A stretch of DNA of 57,850 nt from Aporhodopirellula sallentina SM41 (GCF_000346505.1 NZ_ANOH01000065.1:1-57850), one strand, 5' to 3'. Numbered from the stretch's first letter, positions 1 to 9,446 are shown. Numbers and translations: made by a program. Notes: a model not told the origin generated them from the letters alone.

Positions 1-578
1 ATCCCATGCTCAACGGCAGGAGTCTCGAAAAATCGCTTGAGTAGTCCGCCGAGAAACGGCCGCTCCTCTTCCGCCAATCTGCGAACTTTGAGTTCTCGAT
101 CGATGCGTTGGACAGCCGAGTGAAAGAAATAGTACTGGAGACGAGAAGCGTACGGAAACATCTCGGCAGCGACCTGTTTCTGCTTGGACCGTTTCAGGCA
201 TTCTCCTTCCTCATCGATCTCCCAGTCCCGCAACCGTTTCACCAAATCGAGCAGCACACTCGTACCACTCGCTCCCTCGACACGTTTTGCTTTTGCCCAA
301 AGACGATCGAACGACGCATCGGTTCCGTCAAAAAGGGGCGCCAATAGATATTGGTGGTCACATCGGAGCTCATCCCCCGAGTCAACTCGAACCACCGACG
401 GGCTTTGGTTGACTTGATACAGCGTTCGAGGCCCCGTCGTCGGCTCGCTCAGAACACTCGGATTGATCGCCGATAGAACCAACGCGACCTTCTCGATATG
501 CGTCTCGGTAATCACGGGCATCCGTAGCTCATCGACGCTAGGAAAATAGACCGGGGTCCCGTGCTCACACTGCATCAT
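1..578 (-). CDS. Unrecognised protein, cut by the left window edge
   Basis: An open frame runs from two successive ATG codons (578 and 575) leftwards to base 1 with no stop, so at least 192 residues are present and the C-terminus is missing. A TGA lies directly before the first ATG in frame, which fixes the start to one of these two codons. The protein begins MMQCEHGTPVYFPSV and looks soluble, with no signal peptide or membrane segment. It is fairly rich in charged residues, especially in a helical stretch from about residue 130 onward. I do not recognise the family and assign no function. The next gene on the same strand upstream ends at 697, about 120 bases away, so co-transcription is possible but not shown. 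Confidence 0.55.
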   Translation of the reverse strand, partial: MMQCEHGTPVYFPSVDELRMPVITETHIEKVALVLSAINPSVLSEPTTGPRTLYQVNQSPSVVRVDSGDELRCDHQYLLAPLFDGTDASFDRLWAKAKRVEGASGTSVLLDLVKRLRDWEIDEEGECLKRSKQKQVAAEMFPYASRLQYYFFHSAVQRIDRELKVRRLAEEERPFLGGLLKRFFETPAVEHG

Positions 579-696
579 TCAGTTCCGAGATAGGTTGATG
601 TCATATCAATATGACTTCGCAATATCACGACTGCGATTGGTGAAATCTAGTCCTTTGTGTTGTTACAGCACAAGATTTCATTGATTCCACCACTTA

Positions 697-1584
697 TTAT
701 TCACCCATCTCTTCAAAGGCGTTTTTATCGCCCCCTTCCAACCGCATACCAACTCCCCTCCACAGGACTTCCATGTCAGAACGACTCCATCGCTCCAATC
801 CGATGGAAGGATCTGCGATAAGAATCCCACCGCCATCGGGTAGCCTCTCGATCGCAACAACACTGTGCCCCATCCCGGGAATCCACCCCCACTGCTCGGC
901 ATACCGACGATCCTCGACTCCATACGGCAAACCAACCGCGAGCAACACCGGCCAATCGTTTGATGCCATCAACTCGTCGAGCGTGTCATCGATAACGTTC
1001 ACGCGAAATCCGTTTTCCTCAGCTTTCAGCTTCACCCCGCGGTAGAGCCCGAGAGTAGGCGTGCCGCTCTTATCAGTCAAACAAAGCGGTATCATCTCTG
1101 CTTCGGTCGTTTCAACACCGACGGCTCGCAACAGTGTTGCTGCGGCAGCAGGACTGCATGTCGCCCACGACGTCTGTTCAACAACAGTTCCCTCTACCAC
1201 CAACGCCCCCGAGGGTGGAGGACGAACAGCGATCGACAACAGTGGCCACAAGATCGCAGCAAACGAGCAGAGCCCGAGAAAAACGGACAGGACAGAGCGT
1301 CGCCATAACGGGATTTTGGGCAAACGCAGAGCCCAGCCTGCCGCCAGCGCGGCGAAGATCGCTGCGAAATTTGAATAGATAATGGCCGCAGATGAAGGGA
1401 TCCATCGAGCCCAGAAAAGCTGGCCCGACGCATAGATCAGGAAGTAAATCATCCCGACCACCGCGGCGCTCAGATACAATGTCGTCAACTGTCCTTTGTT
1501 TGCATACGCGAACCCGCCTGCAAAGATCCCACACGCGATTGAAATCACGGACATCACGGCGATGGCAATCCAAAGGTCAGTCAT
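697..1584 (-). CDS. Membrane-anchored C39-like cysteine peptidase
   Basis: The 295-residue protein has an N-terminal membrane part with about four hydrophobic segments (roughly residues 5-27, 35-55, 63-85 and 97-120). A papain-like C39 fold domain follows. The expected active-site set is visible: Gln137 and Cys143 in VEQTSWATCSPAAAATLL, His240 in GMGHSVVAIE, and Asp258 in LIADPS. C39 peptidases usually cleave double-glycine leader peptides. Most are part of ABC exporters, but stand-alone membrane forms such as this exist. No ABC exporter or obvious leader-peptide gene is adjacent, so the substrate is unknown. The topology would place the catalytic domain after the last membrane segment. The start is the ATG at 1584, directly before the first hydrophobic segment. 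The family call is fairly firm; the substrate is not inferable. Confidence 0.8.
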   Translation of the reverse strand: MTDLWIAIAVMSVISIACGIFAGGFAYANKGQLTTLYLSAAVVGMIYFLIYASGQLFWARWIPSSAAIIYSNFAAIFAALAAGWALRLPKIPLWRRSVLSVFLGLCSFAAILWPLLSIAVRPPPSGALVVEGTVVEQTSWATCSPAAAATLLRAVGVETTEAEMIPLCLTDKSGTPTLGLYRGVKLKAEENGFRVNVIDDTLDELMASNDWPVLLAVGLPYGVEDRRYAEQWGWIPGMGHSVVAIERLPDGGGILIADPSIGLERWSRSDMEVLWRGVGMRLEGGDKNAFEEMGE

Positions 1585-1884
1585 CAGTATCTCTATCCGT
1601 AGCTTTTGATTTAATCTGCTTCATAAAACCTGTCCGGAAGCATCAATCGATGAAACTGCCGGCGGACATTCGCCCCGTCTGTTCGCTATCCCCCGCGGAG
1701 AACACCGAACGACTGATGTGTACTTGGCTAGGTGATCTACAAGCTCTCACAACAATCAGGCTGTGAGCATAACAGCAAACCGAATGCCGTAGTTTTTGTG
1801 CGGTCTTTTTATTTCAAACGACATTTCTAGTTGTCTCGTCTTTTCAATCTTCTTCCCTTGCCTCTTCTTCGGGAGCTGCATCCC
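1585..1884. other. Divergent intergenic region, no gene seen
   Basis: About 300 bases separate the divergently transcribed peptidase and redoxin genes. The short frames here have no recognisable motif or signal peptide. The region must hold both promoters, but I see no convincing -35/-10 pair. Confidence 0.4.
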
Positions 1885-3027
1885 ATGCGTGATCGATATC
1901 GGACGTCCGTATCTTATCCCTTTCGATTTGCCAGCGTGTTCGCCGCCGGACTGGTCTACCTGACGATCGGAACATACAGCCCGTCCGTTTCGATGGGGGC
2001 GGAAACCGCAGCCGATACCGCGGCTCAAGATAGCCAACCGTTCCTTCTGCAGATGATCCGTGACGATGCGGTTCATCAAGAGCTACATCTCGATAAATCA
2101 GACGTCGAGCGAGTCGAACAGGCGATCGCGGAGGTAGACCCTCGGTGGTGGACGAGCCGAATCAAACCACCACAACAGCAACAATCAGAAATTCGATCGC
2201 TCAGCAAACAACTCCGCAGTCGTCTCGAGAGCCTCCTCGACCAAGATCAGTTTCGACGACTCACGGAACTCGAACGCCAAGCTCACGGGACACGAATGGT
2301 CTTGCGTGCCGACGTTTCATCGGAACTCGCGATCACGCCCGATCAACTGACTCGCCTCAAAGTTTTATTCGAGGAAACCGACGCGGAAATCGCTTCGATC
2401 CAGAAAGATCTGAAAGACAAAAAGATTGACGCTCAACAGGCGGCACGTGAAATGGCAACCGAGCAGCGCAACGAACGACAAGGGTTAATCGAAATCCTGA
2501 CTGAAGATCAACAGTCCAAGATCGGCCCGCTTGTTGGTGCCACCTTTGACTTTTCACAGGTCAAACGCACCTACCCGAGAGCGCCCGATTTTATCACCGA
2601 AGGCAGTGATTGGATCAGCGACGAGAAAGTAGAAATGCCCGAACTCCGGGGCAAAGTCGTCGCGGTCTTCTTCTACGCGTTTCAGTGCATTAACTGCCAA
2701 CGCAACTTTCCGCATTACAAAGCCTGGCACACTGACATGGCAGACGATGGTTTAGTCGTCGTTGGTATTCAACGCCCCGAAACGTCGGCAGAACACGATA
2801 TCAACAAAGTCCGTTCGGCAATGGTGGAGGACGGTTTCGAGTTCCCAGTACTGTTCGATGGTGACTCGAATAATTGGAATGCATGGGCGAACACGATGTG
2901 GCCAACCACTTATCTGATCGACAAGAAAGGCTACGTCCGCCGGTGGTGGCAAGGTGAAATGAACTGGCAGGGAACCCCAGGCGAACAGCAAATGCGAGAA
3001 TCGATCGCAACGCTGCTCGCCGAGTAA
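1885..3027 (+). CDS. Secreted protein: helical domain plus thioredoxin-like redoxin domain
   Basis: The 380-residue protein has a likely signal peptide in its first ~40 residues, ending near GAETAADTAAQ. A long charged helical region (about 60-235) resembles Spy/CpxP-type periplasmic helical proteins, with repeated LTxxQ-like segments such as ITPDQLTRLKVL and LTEDQQSKIGPL. A TlpA/AhpC-type redoxin domain follows (about 240-378). Its redox-active pair is Cys268-Ile-Asn-Cys271 in FQCINCQRNFP, followed by the cis-Pro region WPTTYLIDKKG. The expected role is a periplasmic thiol-disulfide reaction; the partner is unknown. An upstream in-frame ATG at 1831 would add 18 residues, but the ATG at 1885 has GGGAG upstream and starts at the basic n-region, so it is preferred. 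It converges with the PQQ propeller gene. Confidence 0.8.
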   Translation: MRDRYRTSVSYPFRFASVFAAGLVYLTIGTYSPSVSMGAETAADTAAQDSQPFLLQMIRDDAVHQELHLDKSDVERVEQAIAEVDPRWWTSRIKPPQQQQSEIRSLSKQLRSRLESLLDQDQFRRLTELERQAHGTRMVLRADVSSELAITPDQLTRLKVLFEETDAEIASIQKDLKDKKIDAQQAAREMATEQRNERQGLIEILTEDQQSKIGPLVGATFDFSQVKRTYPRAPDFITEGSDWISDEKVEMPELRGKVVAVFFYAFQCINCQRNFPHYKAWHTDMADDGLVVVGIQRPETSAEHDINKVRSAMVEDGFEFPVLFDGDSNNWNAWANTMWPTTYLIDKKGYVRRWWQGEMNWQGTPGEQQMRESIATLLAE

Positions 3028-3102
3028 CAGCCGTCCGTCAGAAAGCATTGCATCGACGCGCGACACACATCAACGATCGAGTCTCTCGCGTGAGTCCGCC
3101 GG

Positions 3103-4383
3103 TTACCGTAGCCGGTAGCACATCAACTTGTCTTGTTCACGCAAGTACAAGTTGCCGTTGGCGATCACGGGGTGCGCCCATGACTTGCCTTTCTGATAAT
3201 CCGGCTTGAAGGTGTGCAAGATTTCTAAATCTTCGGGTGTCGCGACCACTAACATCACGGTCCCGTCTTCACGACGCATCACGAGATGCCCGTCCGCATA
3301 GACTAGACTCGTTTCGCCTCTTCCTTTTGCCCGCTCCGGCCCCCACGCGACCTCTCCCGTTTTGGCCTCGACGCAGATCGGTAGACCGTTTCCGTTGCCG
3401 TGCCCGCAATACAGATAGCCATCGACCAGCGTGATGCCGCCGTGTTTGTTTTGCAGTTCGCGTGCACCGAGCCAGTAAATCTCTTCCGCGTGGACACCAC
3501 CTTTCGAGTCAGGCGACAGCTTCAATAACGCCGAACCCGTGTTGTAGCCGGAGCTAGCAAAAACGAAATCTCCATCCACAATCGCCGTGGGGATATTCGC
3601 GGTTCGGTTGGCAACGCGTTCATACTTCCACAGCACCGTTCCATCACTGGCACGAATTCCGAACAACCCTTGGCCGACCAATTGAATGTATTGCTTGACC
3701 CCGCCACCGTTGCTGATGATGGGTGAGGAATAACCGGCCCCTTTCTTCAACGCCTCATCATCGGCGGCCGGGAACTTGGCCGCCCAGGTCTGTTCTCCGG
3801 TTTCCTTGTTCAGCGCGACGACCATGGCGTCCGGACCTCCGGGAGTGCAGACAACACGGTCTCCATCGACGAGCGGCGACTCACTGAACCCCCACCCGCT
3901 CATCATTTTCCCGCCCCAATCTTTGAAATCGCGAGCCCATACCGTCCCACCATCGTCCCGATTGAGGCAGACGATTTTGCCGTCACTACTGACCATGTAG
4001 AGACGATCGCCATCGACGGTCGGAGTGGTGCGACTGCCTTCGTAACCGTGCTTGGGTTGCTGATCCGTGATCGGCTGCGTCCACAGGACTTCGCCGCTTT
4101 CCTCACTGATCGCAACTGCGGCTTGATTGTCTTCAAAATCGCCGGTCGTGTAGATCACTCCGTCGGCGACACTCACACTGGCATACCCAGACCCAAGACC
4201 CTCGGCCGTCCAAACGAGCGGAGGACCATCCTCGCCCCACGTATCGAACAGTCCCGTTTCGGAGGACCGGTTGGCACGACCGTCACCTCGCCACTGTCGC
4301 CAATCCTCTGCCGACACAGACGCTGCGTAGAAGCCTATCAAGAACCCGAACAGCGAAAGAAAAGGCGCACATACATTTTTCAT
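3103..4383 (-). CDS. Secreted PQQ-like beta-propeller protein
   Basis: The 426-residue protein has a clear signal peptide (about residues 1-25, cleaved after ASVSA). The rest is made of beta-propeller blades with the usual pattern of GDRVYxxxxDGxxxCLNxxDGxxxW, for example DGKIVCLNRDDGGTVWARD and EESGEVLWTQ. Proteins of this type (BamB/PQQ-repeat family) are abundant and secreted in planctomycetes. Some are enzymes, but most are scaffolds or of unknown role. No cofactor-specific catalytic motif is visible, so I call only the fold. It stands alone, convergent with the redoxin gene (75 bases between stops) and about 160 bases from the next minus-strand gene. Confidence 0.85.
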   Translation of the reverse strand: MKNVCAPFLSLFGFLIGFYAASVSAEDWRQWRGDGRANRSSETGLFDTWGEDGPPLVWTAEGLGSGYASVSVADGVIYTTGDFEDNQAAVAISEESGEVLWTQPITDQQPKHGYEGSRTTPTVDGDRLYMVSSDGKIVCLNRDDGGTVWARDFKDWGGKMMSGWGFSESPLVDGDRVVCTPGGPDAMVVALNKETGEQTWAAKFPAADDEALKKGAGYSSPIISNGGGVKQYIQLVGQGLFGIRASDGTVLWKYERVANRTANIPTAIVDGDFVFASSGYNTGSALLKLSPDSKGGVHAEEIYWLGARELQNKHGGITLVDGYLYCGHGNGNGLPICVEAKTGEVAWGPERAKGRGETSLVYADGHLVMRREDGTVMLVVATPEDLEILHTFKPDYQKGKSWAHPVIANGNLYLREQDKLMCYRLR

Positions 4384-4543
4384 GGGAAGGATCTCATTGG
4401 AGAGAGGTGAGGTGGGAACCTAGGGCAGGAATTGAAGAGGGTGCGAGACACGCCAACGACGATGTCGCGCAGGCACTCGCCGCAGGTTGCATCACGGCGA
4501 CTCACGAACACGAGATGCAAACCGGCGAGAACGATGGACGGAG

Positions 4544-4801
4544 CTAAATCCCCATCTGCGACAACATGTCAGCGATTCGCCCGACACTGTTGGTCAGCGA
4601 TGGATGCGACTCCTGAAATTGAGCAGTCGCCTCGGACAGACGTTCAGCCAGTGAGTGAGAACTCACTTCGGACTGATCCAAACTTTGCTGAATTTCGGTG
4701 ACCGCCTCCTGCAATTTTTCTTTCTGTTCCGAATCGAGGCTATCGACCTCGGCGAGTTGCTTTCGGAGTTGGTCGAGCGTTTCTTCAAGTTGCGTTCGCA
4801 T
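4544..4801 (-). CDS. DUF4404 family small helical protein
   Basis: The 85-residue protein starts MRTQLEETLDQLRKQLAEV and is almost wholly charged amphipathic helix, followed by a short C-terminal segment NSVGRIADMLSQMGI. This is the pattern of the DUF4404 family, whose function is unknown. A coiled coil over residues 3-55 is likely. The frame extends to a TTG at 4813, but the ATG at 4801 has GGTGA upstream and is preferred. It lies about 80 bases downstream of tyrS on the same strand, with a hairpin between the two, so it may be expressed partly by read-through from tyrS. Confidence 0.75.
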   Translation of the reverse strand: MRTQLEETLDQLRKQLAEVDSLDSEQKEKLQEAVTEIQQSLDQSEVSSHSLAERLSEATAQFQESHPSLTNSVGRIADMLSQMGI

Positions 4802-4819
4802 CAATTTCACCAAGACATA

Positions 4820-4851
4820 GTGGGCTGCCGTTTCGAATTGAAACGTCCCAC
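4820..4851 (-). terminator. Hairpin between tyrS and the DUF4404 gene
   Basis: GTGGG and CGTTTC (4820-4824, 4829-4834) pair with GAAACG and CCCAC (4840-4845, 4847-4851), with a small asymmetric internal loop and a 5-base loop. There is no strong T-run. It could attenuate or end transcription leaving tyrS. Confidence 0.35.
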
Positions 4852-4882
4852 CATCTTACCACGAGAGGTCTCGGGTGAAGAC

Positions 4883-6232
4883 TCAGTTGGCAGTGCCTGC
4901 GACGAGTTTTAGCAGGGCATATTTGCGCTTCCCACGCCGCAGGACAACGACCGATCGGCCATCGAAATCCGAAGCCGTGATACGCTTCTGCTCGTCGGTG
5001 ACCCGGTTGTTGTTCAGGTAGATGCTATTTTCCTTGACGCTACGCCGGGCCTCTCCGCCGCTCGAACACAATTTGACCAGTTGCAGTGCCTCGACGATCC
5101 AGAGGCCGTCTCCGTCAATCTGATCCTGGGTGATGTTGCAACTCGGCACATCGGCGAATATCTCACGCAGTTGCGAATCGGTGGTGTTGCCGAGTTCTCC
5201 TCCGAAGAGAATTTGGGTCGCACGCTGAGCCGACTCGACACCCTCCTCGCCATGCACCAACGTAGTAATCCACTGTGCTAGACGTTTTTGCGCGGCACGT
5301 TCGCCAGGAGATTTTTCAGTACGTTCGGCGAGTTCGTCGTACTCATCTTTTTCGATCTCTGTCAACTGTGCGATGCAACGCATCACGTCATCATCCGCAA
5401 CATTGACCCAGTATTGGTAGAACGCGTAGGGGCTGGTCCGCTCGGGGTCGAGCCAAACGGCGCCGTTTTCCGTTTTGCCCATCTTTCGCCCATCGCTCGT
5501 CGTCAGCAACGGTGCCGTCAACCCGAATAGTTGTTCGCCAGTCATCCGCCGACCGAGATCGATACCCGCGGTAATGTTCCCCCACTGATCGCTACCTCCG
5601 CCTTGAATCCGACACCCGTGCTCGCGCGACAGATGCACAAAGTCGTACGCCTGCAGCAACATGTAGCTGAACTCGGTGTAACTGAGCCCGGCCTCGCTGT
5701 TCAAACGACTTCGCACCGACTCTTTGCCCATCATGGTTCCGACGGGAAAGTTCTTGCCGACATCGCGGAGGAATTCCAAGTAGGAATAGCCTTTCATCCA
5801 GTCGAAGTTATTTAGCAGCAGCGCACCATTCTCACCTTCGAATCCGTCTTCGCCGTCGAAACTGAGGAACCGTCGCATCTGGGCGGCGACGCCGTCCACG
5901 TTCTTCTGCAATTGCTCGGCCGACAAGAGATTGCGTTCTTCGCTCTTGCCGCTGGGGTCGCCAATCATTCCGGTCGCTCCGCCGACCAATGCGATCGGAC
6001 GGTGACCGGCACGTTGGAAACGACGCAACATCATCAACTGCATCATTCCACCAACATGCAAGCTCGTCGCCGTGGGATCGAAGCCGATGTAGATCGTCTG
6101 CATGCCTGACGAGAGCAGTTTCTCGAGACCTTCTTCGTCAGTGGTTTGGTTCAACAATCCACGCCACCGGAGTTCCCCGAGTAGGTCGACGATGGCGGGA
6201 GGTGTGGCGTTGGTGGATGGCGACTGGGACAT
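4883..6232 (-). CDS. tyrS: Tyrosyl-tRNA synthetase
   Basis: This cytoplasmic enzyme charges tRNA-Tyr with tyrosine using ATP. The class I signatures are present: the HIGH-like motif HVGG in TSLHVGGMMQLMMLRR and the KMSKS-like KMGKT in SDGRKMGKTENGAVW. The tyrosine-binding segments YIGFDPTA and LLQAYDF, and QGGGSDQWGNI, are also intact. The C-terminal ~65 residues form an S4 RNA-binding domain (GGEARRSVKENSIYLNNNRV). At 449 residues it is near the usual bacterial length. The open frame extends to a TTG at 6259, but the ATG at 6232 (MSQSPSTN) is the better start. It follows ispD on the same strand by about 46 bases, so the two are probably co-transcribed. Confidence 0.95.
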   Translation of the reverse strand: MSQSPSTNATPPAIVDLLGELRWRGLLNQTTDEEGLEKLLSSGMQTIYIGFDPTATSLHVGGMMQLMMLRRFQRAGHRPIALVGGATGMIGDPSGKSEERNLLSAEQLQKNVDGVAAQMRRFLSFDGEDGFEGENGALLLNNFDWMKGYSYLEFLRDVGKNFPVGTMMGKESVRSRLNSEAGLSYTEFSYMLLQAYDFVHLSREHGCRIQGGGSDQWGNITAGIDLGRRMTGEQLFGLTAPLLTTSDGRKMGKTENGAVWLDPERTSPYAFYQYWVNVADDDVMRCIAQLTEIEKDEYDELAERTEKSPGERAAQKRLAQWITTLVHGEEGVESAQRATQILFGGELGNTTDSQLREIFADVPSCNITQDQIDGDGLWIVEALQLVKLCSSGGEARRSVKENSIYLNNNRVTDEQKRITASDFDGRSVVVLRRGKRKYALLKLVAGTAN

Positions 6233-6278
6233 GTGTGTGACTTTATGCTCGGTTGTCAAAAAGGATCATCGTTTGGAT

Positions 6279-7043
6279 TCAGCAACAGTTCGGATTCTTC
6301 ATCCGCTCGCTCAAGAGAGCCTCCGCCAGGAGTAAATCTGCCGGGTAGGTGATTTTCAAATTATCGGCCGCGCCGGGAACCAAGGCGACAGGGTGCCCCA
6401 TACGTTCAACCAACTCGGCGTCGTCGGTTGCCCGCCGTCCACGATGCCGATCGTAGGCTCCTCGGATCAGACTCAACTGAAAGACCTGCGGGGTCTGCGC
6501 GACCCACATCCCCCGTCGGTCAAACGTTGTTCCGTGGCCTAACCCGGCATCGCCGGTACGAGCCCCGTCCTCGCGGTTGCCCGCCGGTTCGCGTTTGAGT
6601 GTGCCCGTAACCGGGGTCGCTAAGATAGCCGCGTTTGTCTGCCGAGCGGCATCAAAGACATCGTCGAGGTCGGTGTCTCGCACGAGCGGCCTGGCCGCAT
6701 CATGAACTGCGACCCACTCGATCGTATTCGCGGATTCACGATCAATTTCATCCAGAGCTGCGGCAACCGTATCGCTGCGTTCGTCGCCACCCAAAACCAC
6801 GCGGATACGATCCGAACCGGAAAGCTCGCGGATCTCTCGCTCAAAACGTTCTCGATCGCGATCCGAGACGGCGAGGACGATCATCCCCACTTCGGTACGT
6901 CGCAGAAAAATCTCGACCGCGTGCATCCACAGCGATCGGTTTCCCAGGGAGGCGAAGAGTTTATTTTCCTCTTCGCCGAATCGACTCCCACTGCCCGCAG
7001 CAGGCAGGATGACTGCAACGCTACCGGGGGGAAGTGATGTCAT
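6279..7043 (-). CDS. ispD: 2-C-methyl-D-erythritol 4-phosphate cytidylyltransferase
   Basis: The enzyme transfers CMP from CTP to 2-C-methyl-D-erythritol 4-phosphate in the MEP pathway of isoprenoid synthesis. The 254-residue protein has the N-terminal nucleotide-binding motif LPAAGSGSRFG followed by NKLFASLG, the VHDAARPLV motif, and the C-terminal KITYPADLLLAEALL segment typical of IspD. An insert rich in Gly, Arg and Asp around residues 145-170 (REPAGNREDGARTGDAGLG) is longer than in many homologues. It sits between rpsT and tyrS on the minus strand. The start is the ATG at 7043; no Shine-Dalgarno is seen. Confidence 0.93.
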   Translation of the reverse strand: MTSLPPGSVAVILPAAGSGSRFGEEENKLFASLGNRSLWMHAVEIFLRRTEVGMIVLAVSDRDRERFEREIRELSGSDRIRVVLGGDERSDTVAAALDEIDRESANTIEWVAVHDAARPLVRDTDLDDVFDAARQTNAAILATPVTGTLKREPAGNREDGARTGDAGLGHGTTFDRRGMWVAQTPQVFQLSLIRGAYDRHRGRRATDDAELVERMGHPVALVPGAADNLKITYPADLLLAEALLSERMKNPNCC

Positions 7044-7264
7044 GGGAGGAGCGGAGAATTGAAAGAAGACCCGGGGGCAGCATTTTGGAGCGATGATTCA
7101 CACATCGCCCGCAGCCACCAGGAAAATTCTCAGGTCAGCAAGGCGATCCCAACTAAGAACCGATCCGAAAACCTTGCGATTGAATCAGTCGGCAGGCGAT
7201 TGCCCGGGCTTTCCCGCACCAACTGCGACGAAATCCGACCGGCTGATGCATTCTCGGAAAGGTC

Positions 7265-7537
7265 CTAGGCGGCTTGGCTAGCCTTTTTCATCGCCGCGTT
7301 GAGACGGCTCTTGGTGCGACTGGCGGCGTTGCGGTGGATCACTCCACGTGCAGCAGCCTGATCCAATTTTTTGCACGCCAAACGGAACGCACTTTGTGCG
7401 GCATCCTGATCACCTGCGGCAACCGCTTCGCGGACACGGCGAACGGCCGACCGCATGTTGCTGCGGACGCCACGGTTTCGAAGACGGCGAACTTCGTTTT
7501 GGCGGAGTCGTTTTTTGGCGCTCTGGGTATTTGGCAT
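7265..7537 (-). CDS. rpsT: 30S ribosomal protein S20
   Basis: The 90-residue basic protein begins [15 protein letters not shown] and ends with the S20 C-terminal helix pattern [21 protein letters not shown]. It binds 16S rRNA in the small subunit. The frame is open upstream to 7639, but the ATG at 7537 matches the universal S20 N-terminus. It leads the minus-strand group rpsT, ispD, tyrS, with about 220 bases between it and ispD. That spacing allows either separate promoters or a long operon leader. Confidence 0.95.
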   Translation of the reverse strand: MPNTQSAKKRLRQNEVRRLRNRGVRSNMRSAVRRVREAVAAGDQDAAQSAFRLACKKLDQAAARGVIHRNAASRTKSRLNAAMKKASQAA

Positions 7538-7793
7538 TGGATTGGCGGCGGCGGGTGCCACCCCGATGGGGACTAAAATTTGGAATTTCGGAGCGATCGT
7601 CCGCTCACGAGCTAAATGGGAAGCGGCGTAGTATGACAATCGGGTCGGTTACTGTCCAGACTCATGATAAAGTTCCATAATCGTTTTGCGACGGCAGCGG
7701 TCCACCAATCGTTCCTGGCACCGGAAAACCTGTATAAAAATCGTCGGTTTCCCCCTCAATCAGCACTCAACCGCCATACTTTCCTTCCTCCGT

Positions 7794-9377
7794 GTGAACC
7801 GTTCCTCCGTGAACCAACCTTCAGAATCCCCAACACCTCCGTCCGGACCGCATCCGGAAAACAACGACTCGAGCCGAAAAACGGGGATCGTCGCCCTCGT
7901 GGGGGCTGGTCCTGGCAACCCGGAATTGCTCACCCTTCGTGGACATTCGTGGCTCAGCCGGTGTGACGTCGTCCTCTATGACGGCCTATCCAATGCGGAA
8001 ATGCTCGCGCACGCGCCCCAGGCTGAACATATTTGCGTCGGCAAACACGGCCAATCTCGGATCTGGAAACAACCCGAGATCATCGCCGAAACGCTCCGCC
8101 ATGCTCAGGCGGGCAGGACCGTTGTGCGTCTCAAAGGCGGCGACCCAGCGGTGTTCGCCCGCACCAGCGAGGAGGTTGATGCACTCGTTGACGCGAAAAT
8201 TCCGTTCGAAATCGTCCCCGGAATCACCGCCGCCCTCGCCGCAGGATCTTACGCCGGAATCCCCATCACCCATCGCGGGATCGCATCGGCAGTCGCTCTC
8301 GTCACCGGTCACGAGGAACCAGGCAAACCCGAATCCGCGTTGAACTGGAAAGCACTCGCAGCGTTTCCCGGGACGTTGGTGATCTACATGGGAGTGACCA
8401 CCGCGGAAGCCTGGACGCGGGCGTTGTTGGACAACGGTAAGTCCCCCGACACCCCTTGCGCAATCATTCGTCGCTGCAGCCTGCCCGACCAACAACAAAT
8501 TTCCTGCCGCCTCGACGAAGTCGCCGGGCACCTCACCCCGGCAAGCAAGTTTCGTCCGCCGGTGATCACCATCGTCGGCGAGGTCACCCGGTTGTCGGAA
8601 ACGATGGCATGGTTCAGTCGACGACCGCTGCATGGCCAACGAGTACTCGTCACACGCCCGGAAGGCCAAGCCGATGAACTCGCCCGACCGCTCGAAGACA
8701 TGGGTGCGACGGTCTTCCGACACAGTGTCATCCATATCCAGCCACCGAACGACTGGAGCGAAGTCGATGCGGCAATCGACGCATTGTCCACCTTCTCCAC
8801 AGTCATTTTCTCAAGCACCAACGCGGCTGAGTTTTTCCTCAACCGCATCTTTGAGCGCGGCTTCGACCTACGCGTCTTAGCGGGTGCACGCATCGCCGCG
8901 GTCGGCAACGCCACCGCTAGCAAACTGGCCGAGTATCACTTGCGAGCCGACATCGTGCCGCAACAGGCGAACGCCGATGGATTGGTAGAAGAACTCAGCG
9001 GCAGTGTCGCCGGCCAACACGTCCTCATCGTTCGAGCCAACCGCGGCAGTCGCGTCCTGCCCGATGGCCTTCAAACTGCCGGGGCTCACGTCCACGAAAT
9101 CGCCGCCTATCAAAACGTGGACGTCGAAACCGCCGACCCCGCGATCTCCGAAATGATCGGCCGAGGCGAAATCAATTGGGTGACCGTGACCAGCAGCGCG
9201 ACCGCCGACAACCTTCACCGACTCTTTGGCGACTCGCTGAACCAATGCCGATTCGCAGCCATCAGCTCGATCACCGCCGATGCACTACGTTCGCACGGAT
9301 ATCGCGTTGACGCGATCGCTCAATCGGCATCGATGACGGCAATTGCCGAAGCGATCGCCGATGCCCCCCAGGAGTGA
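7794..9377 (+). CDS. cobA/hemD: Fused uroporphyrinogen-III C-methyltransferase / uroporphyrinogen-III synthase
   Basis: Two enzymes of tetrapyrrole synthesis are joined in one chain. The N-terminal half is an S-adenosylmethionine-dependent methyltransferase that makes precorrin-2: VALVGAGPGNPELLTLRG, VRLKGGDPAVFART, GITAALAAGSYAGIPITHRG and VTGHEE are all characteristic. The C-terminal half (from GQRVLVTRPEGQADELARPL) is a HemD-type synthase, with IFSSTNAAEFFLNRI and the NWVTVTSSATADNL segment. HemD domains are poorly conserved but the fold pattern is clear. The open frame starts at an ATG at 7686, but the first ~40 residues do not look like protein. GTG codons at 7794 and 7809, just before NQPSESPTPP, are more plausible, so the start is uncertain. 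The gene converges with ahcY on a shared terminator. Confidence 0.88.
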   Translation: MNRSSVNQPSESPTPPSGPHPENNDSSRKTGIVALVGAGPGNPELLTLRGHSWLSRCDVVLYDGLSNAEMLAHAPQAEHICVGKHGQSRIWKQPEIIAETLRHAQAGRTVVRLKGGDPAVFARTSEEVDALVDAKIPFEIVPGITAALAAGSYAGIPITHRGIASAVALVTGHEEPGKPESALNWKALAAFPGTLVIYMGVTTAEAWTRALLDNGKSPDTPCAIIRRCSLPDQQQISCRLDEVAGHLTPASKFRPPVITIVGEVTRLSETMAWFSRRPLHGQRVLVTRPEGQADELARPLEDMGATVFRHSVIHIQPPNDWSEVDAAIDALSTFSTVIFSSTNAAEFFLNRIFERGFDLRVLAGARIAAVGNATASKLAEYHLRADIVPQQANADGLVEELSGSVAGQHVLIVRANRGSRVLPDGLQTAGAHVHEIAAYQNVDVETADPAISEMIGRGEINWVTVTSSATADNLHRLFGDSLNQCRFAAISSITADALRSHGYRVDAIAQSASMTAIAEAIADAPQE

Positions 9378-9446
9378 CCACGGCGGTTAGCGACCGCTTC
9401 AGCAGCGACGCCTCAGCGAGAAGGGCCGTTCTCACACGACACAAAA

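Noticed and set aside
7986-8735. A 249-codon minus-strand frame opposite the CobA/HemD fusion
   Set aside because: The plus-strand frame has clear methyltransferase motifs, so this is an antisense shadow.
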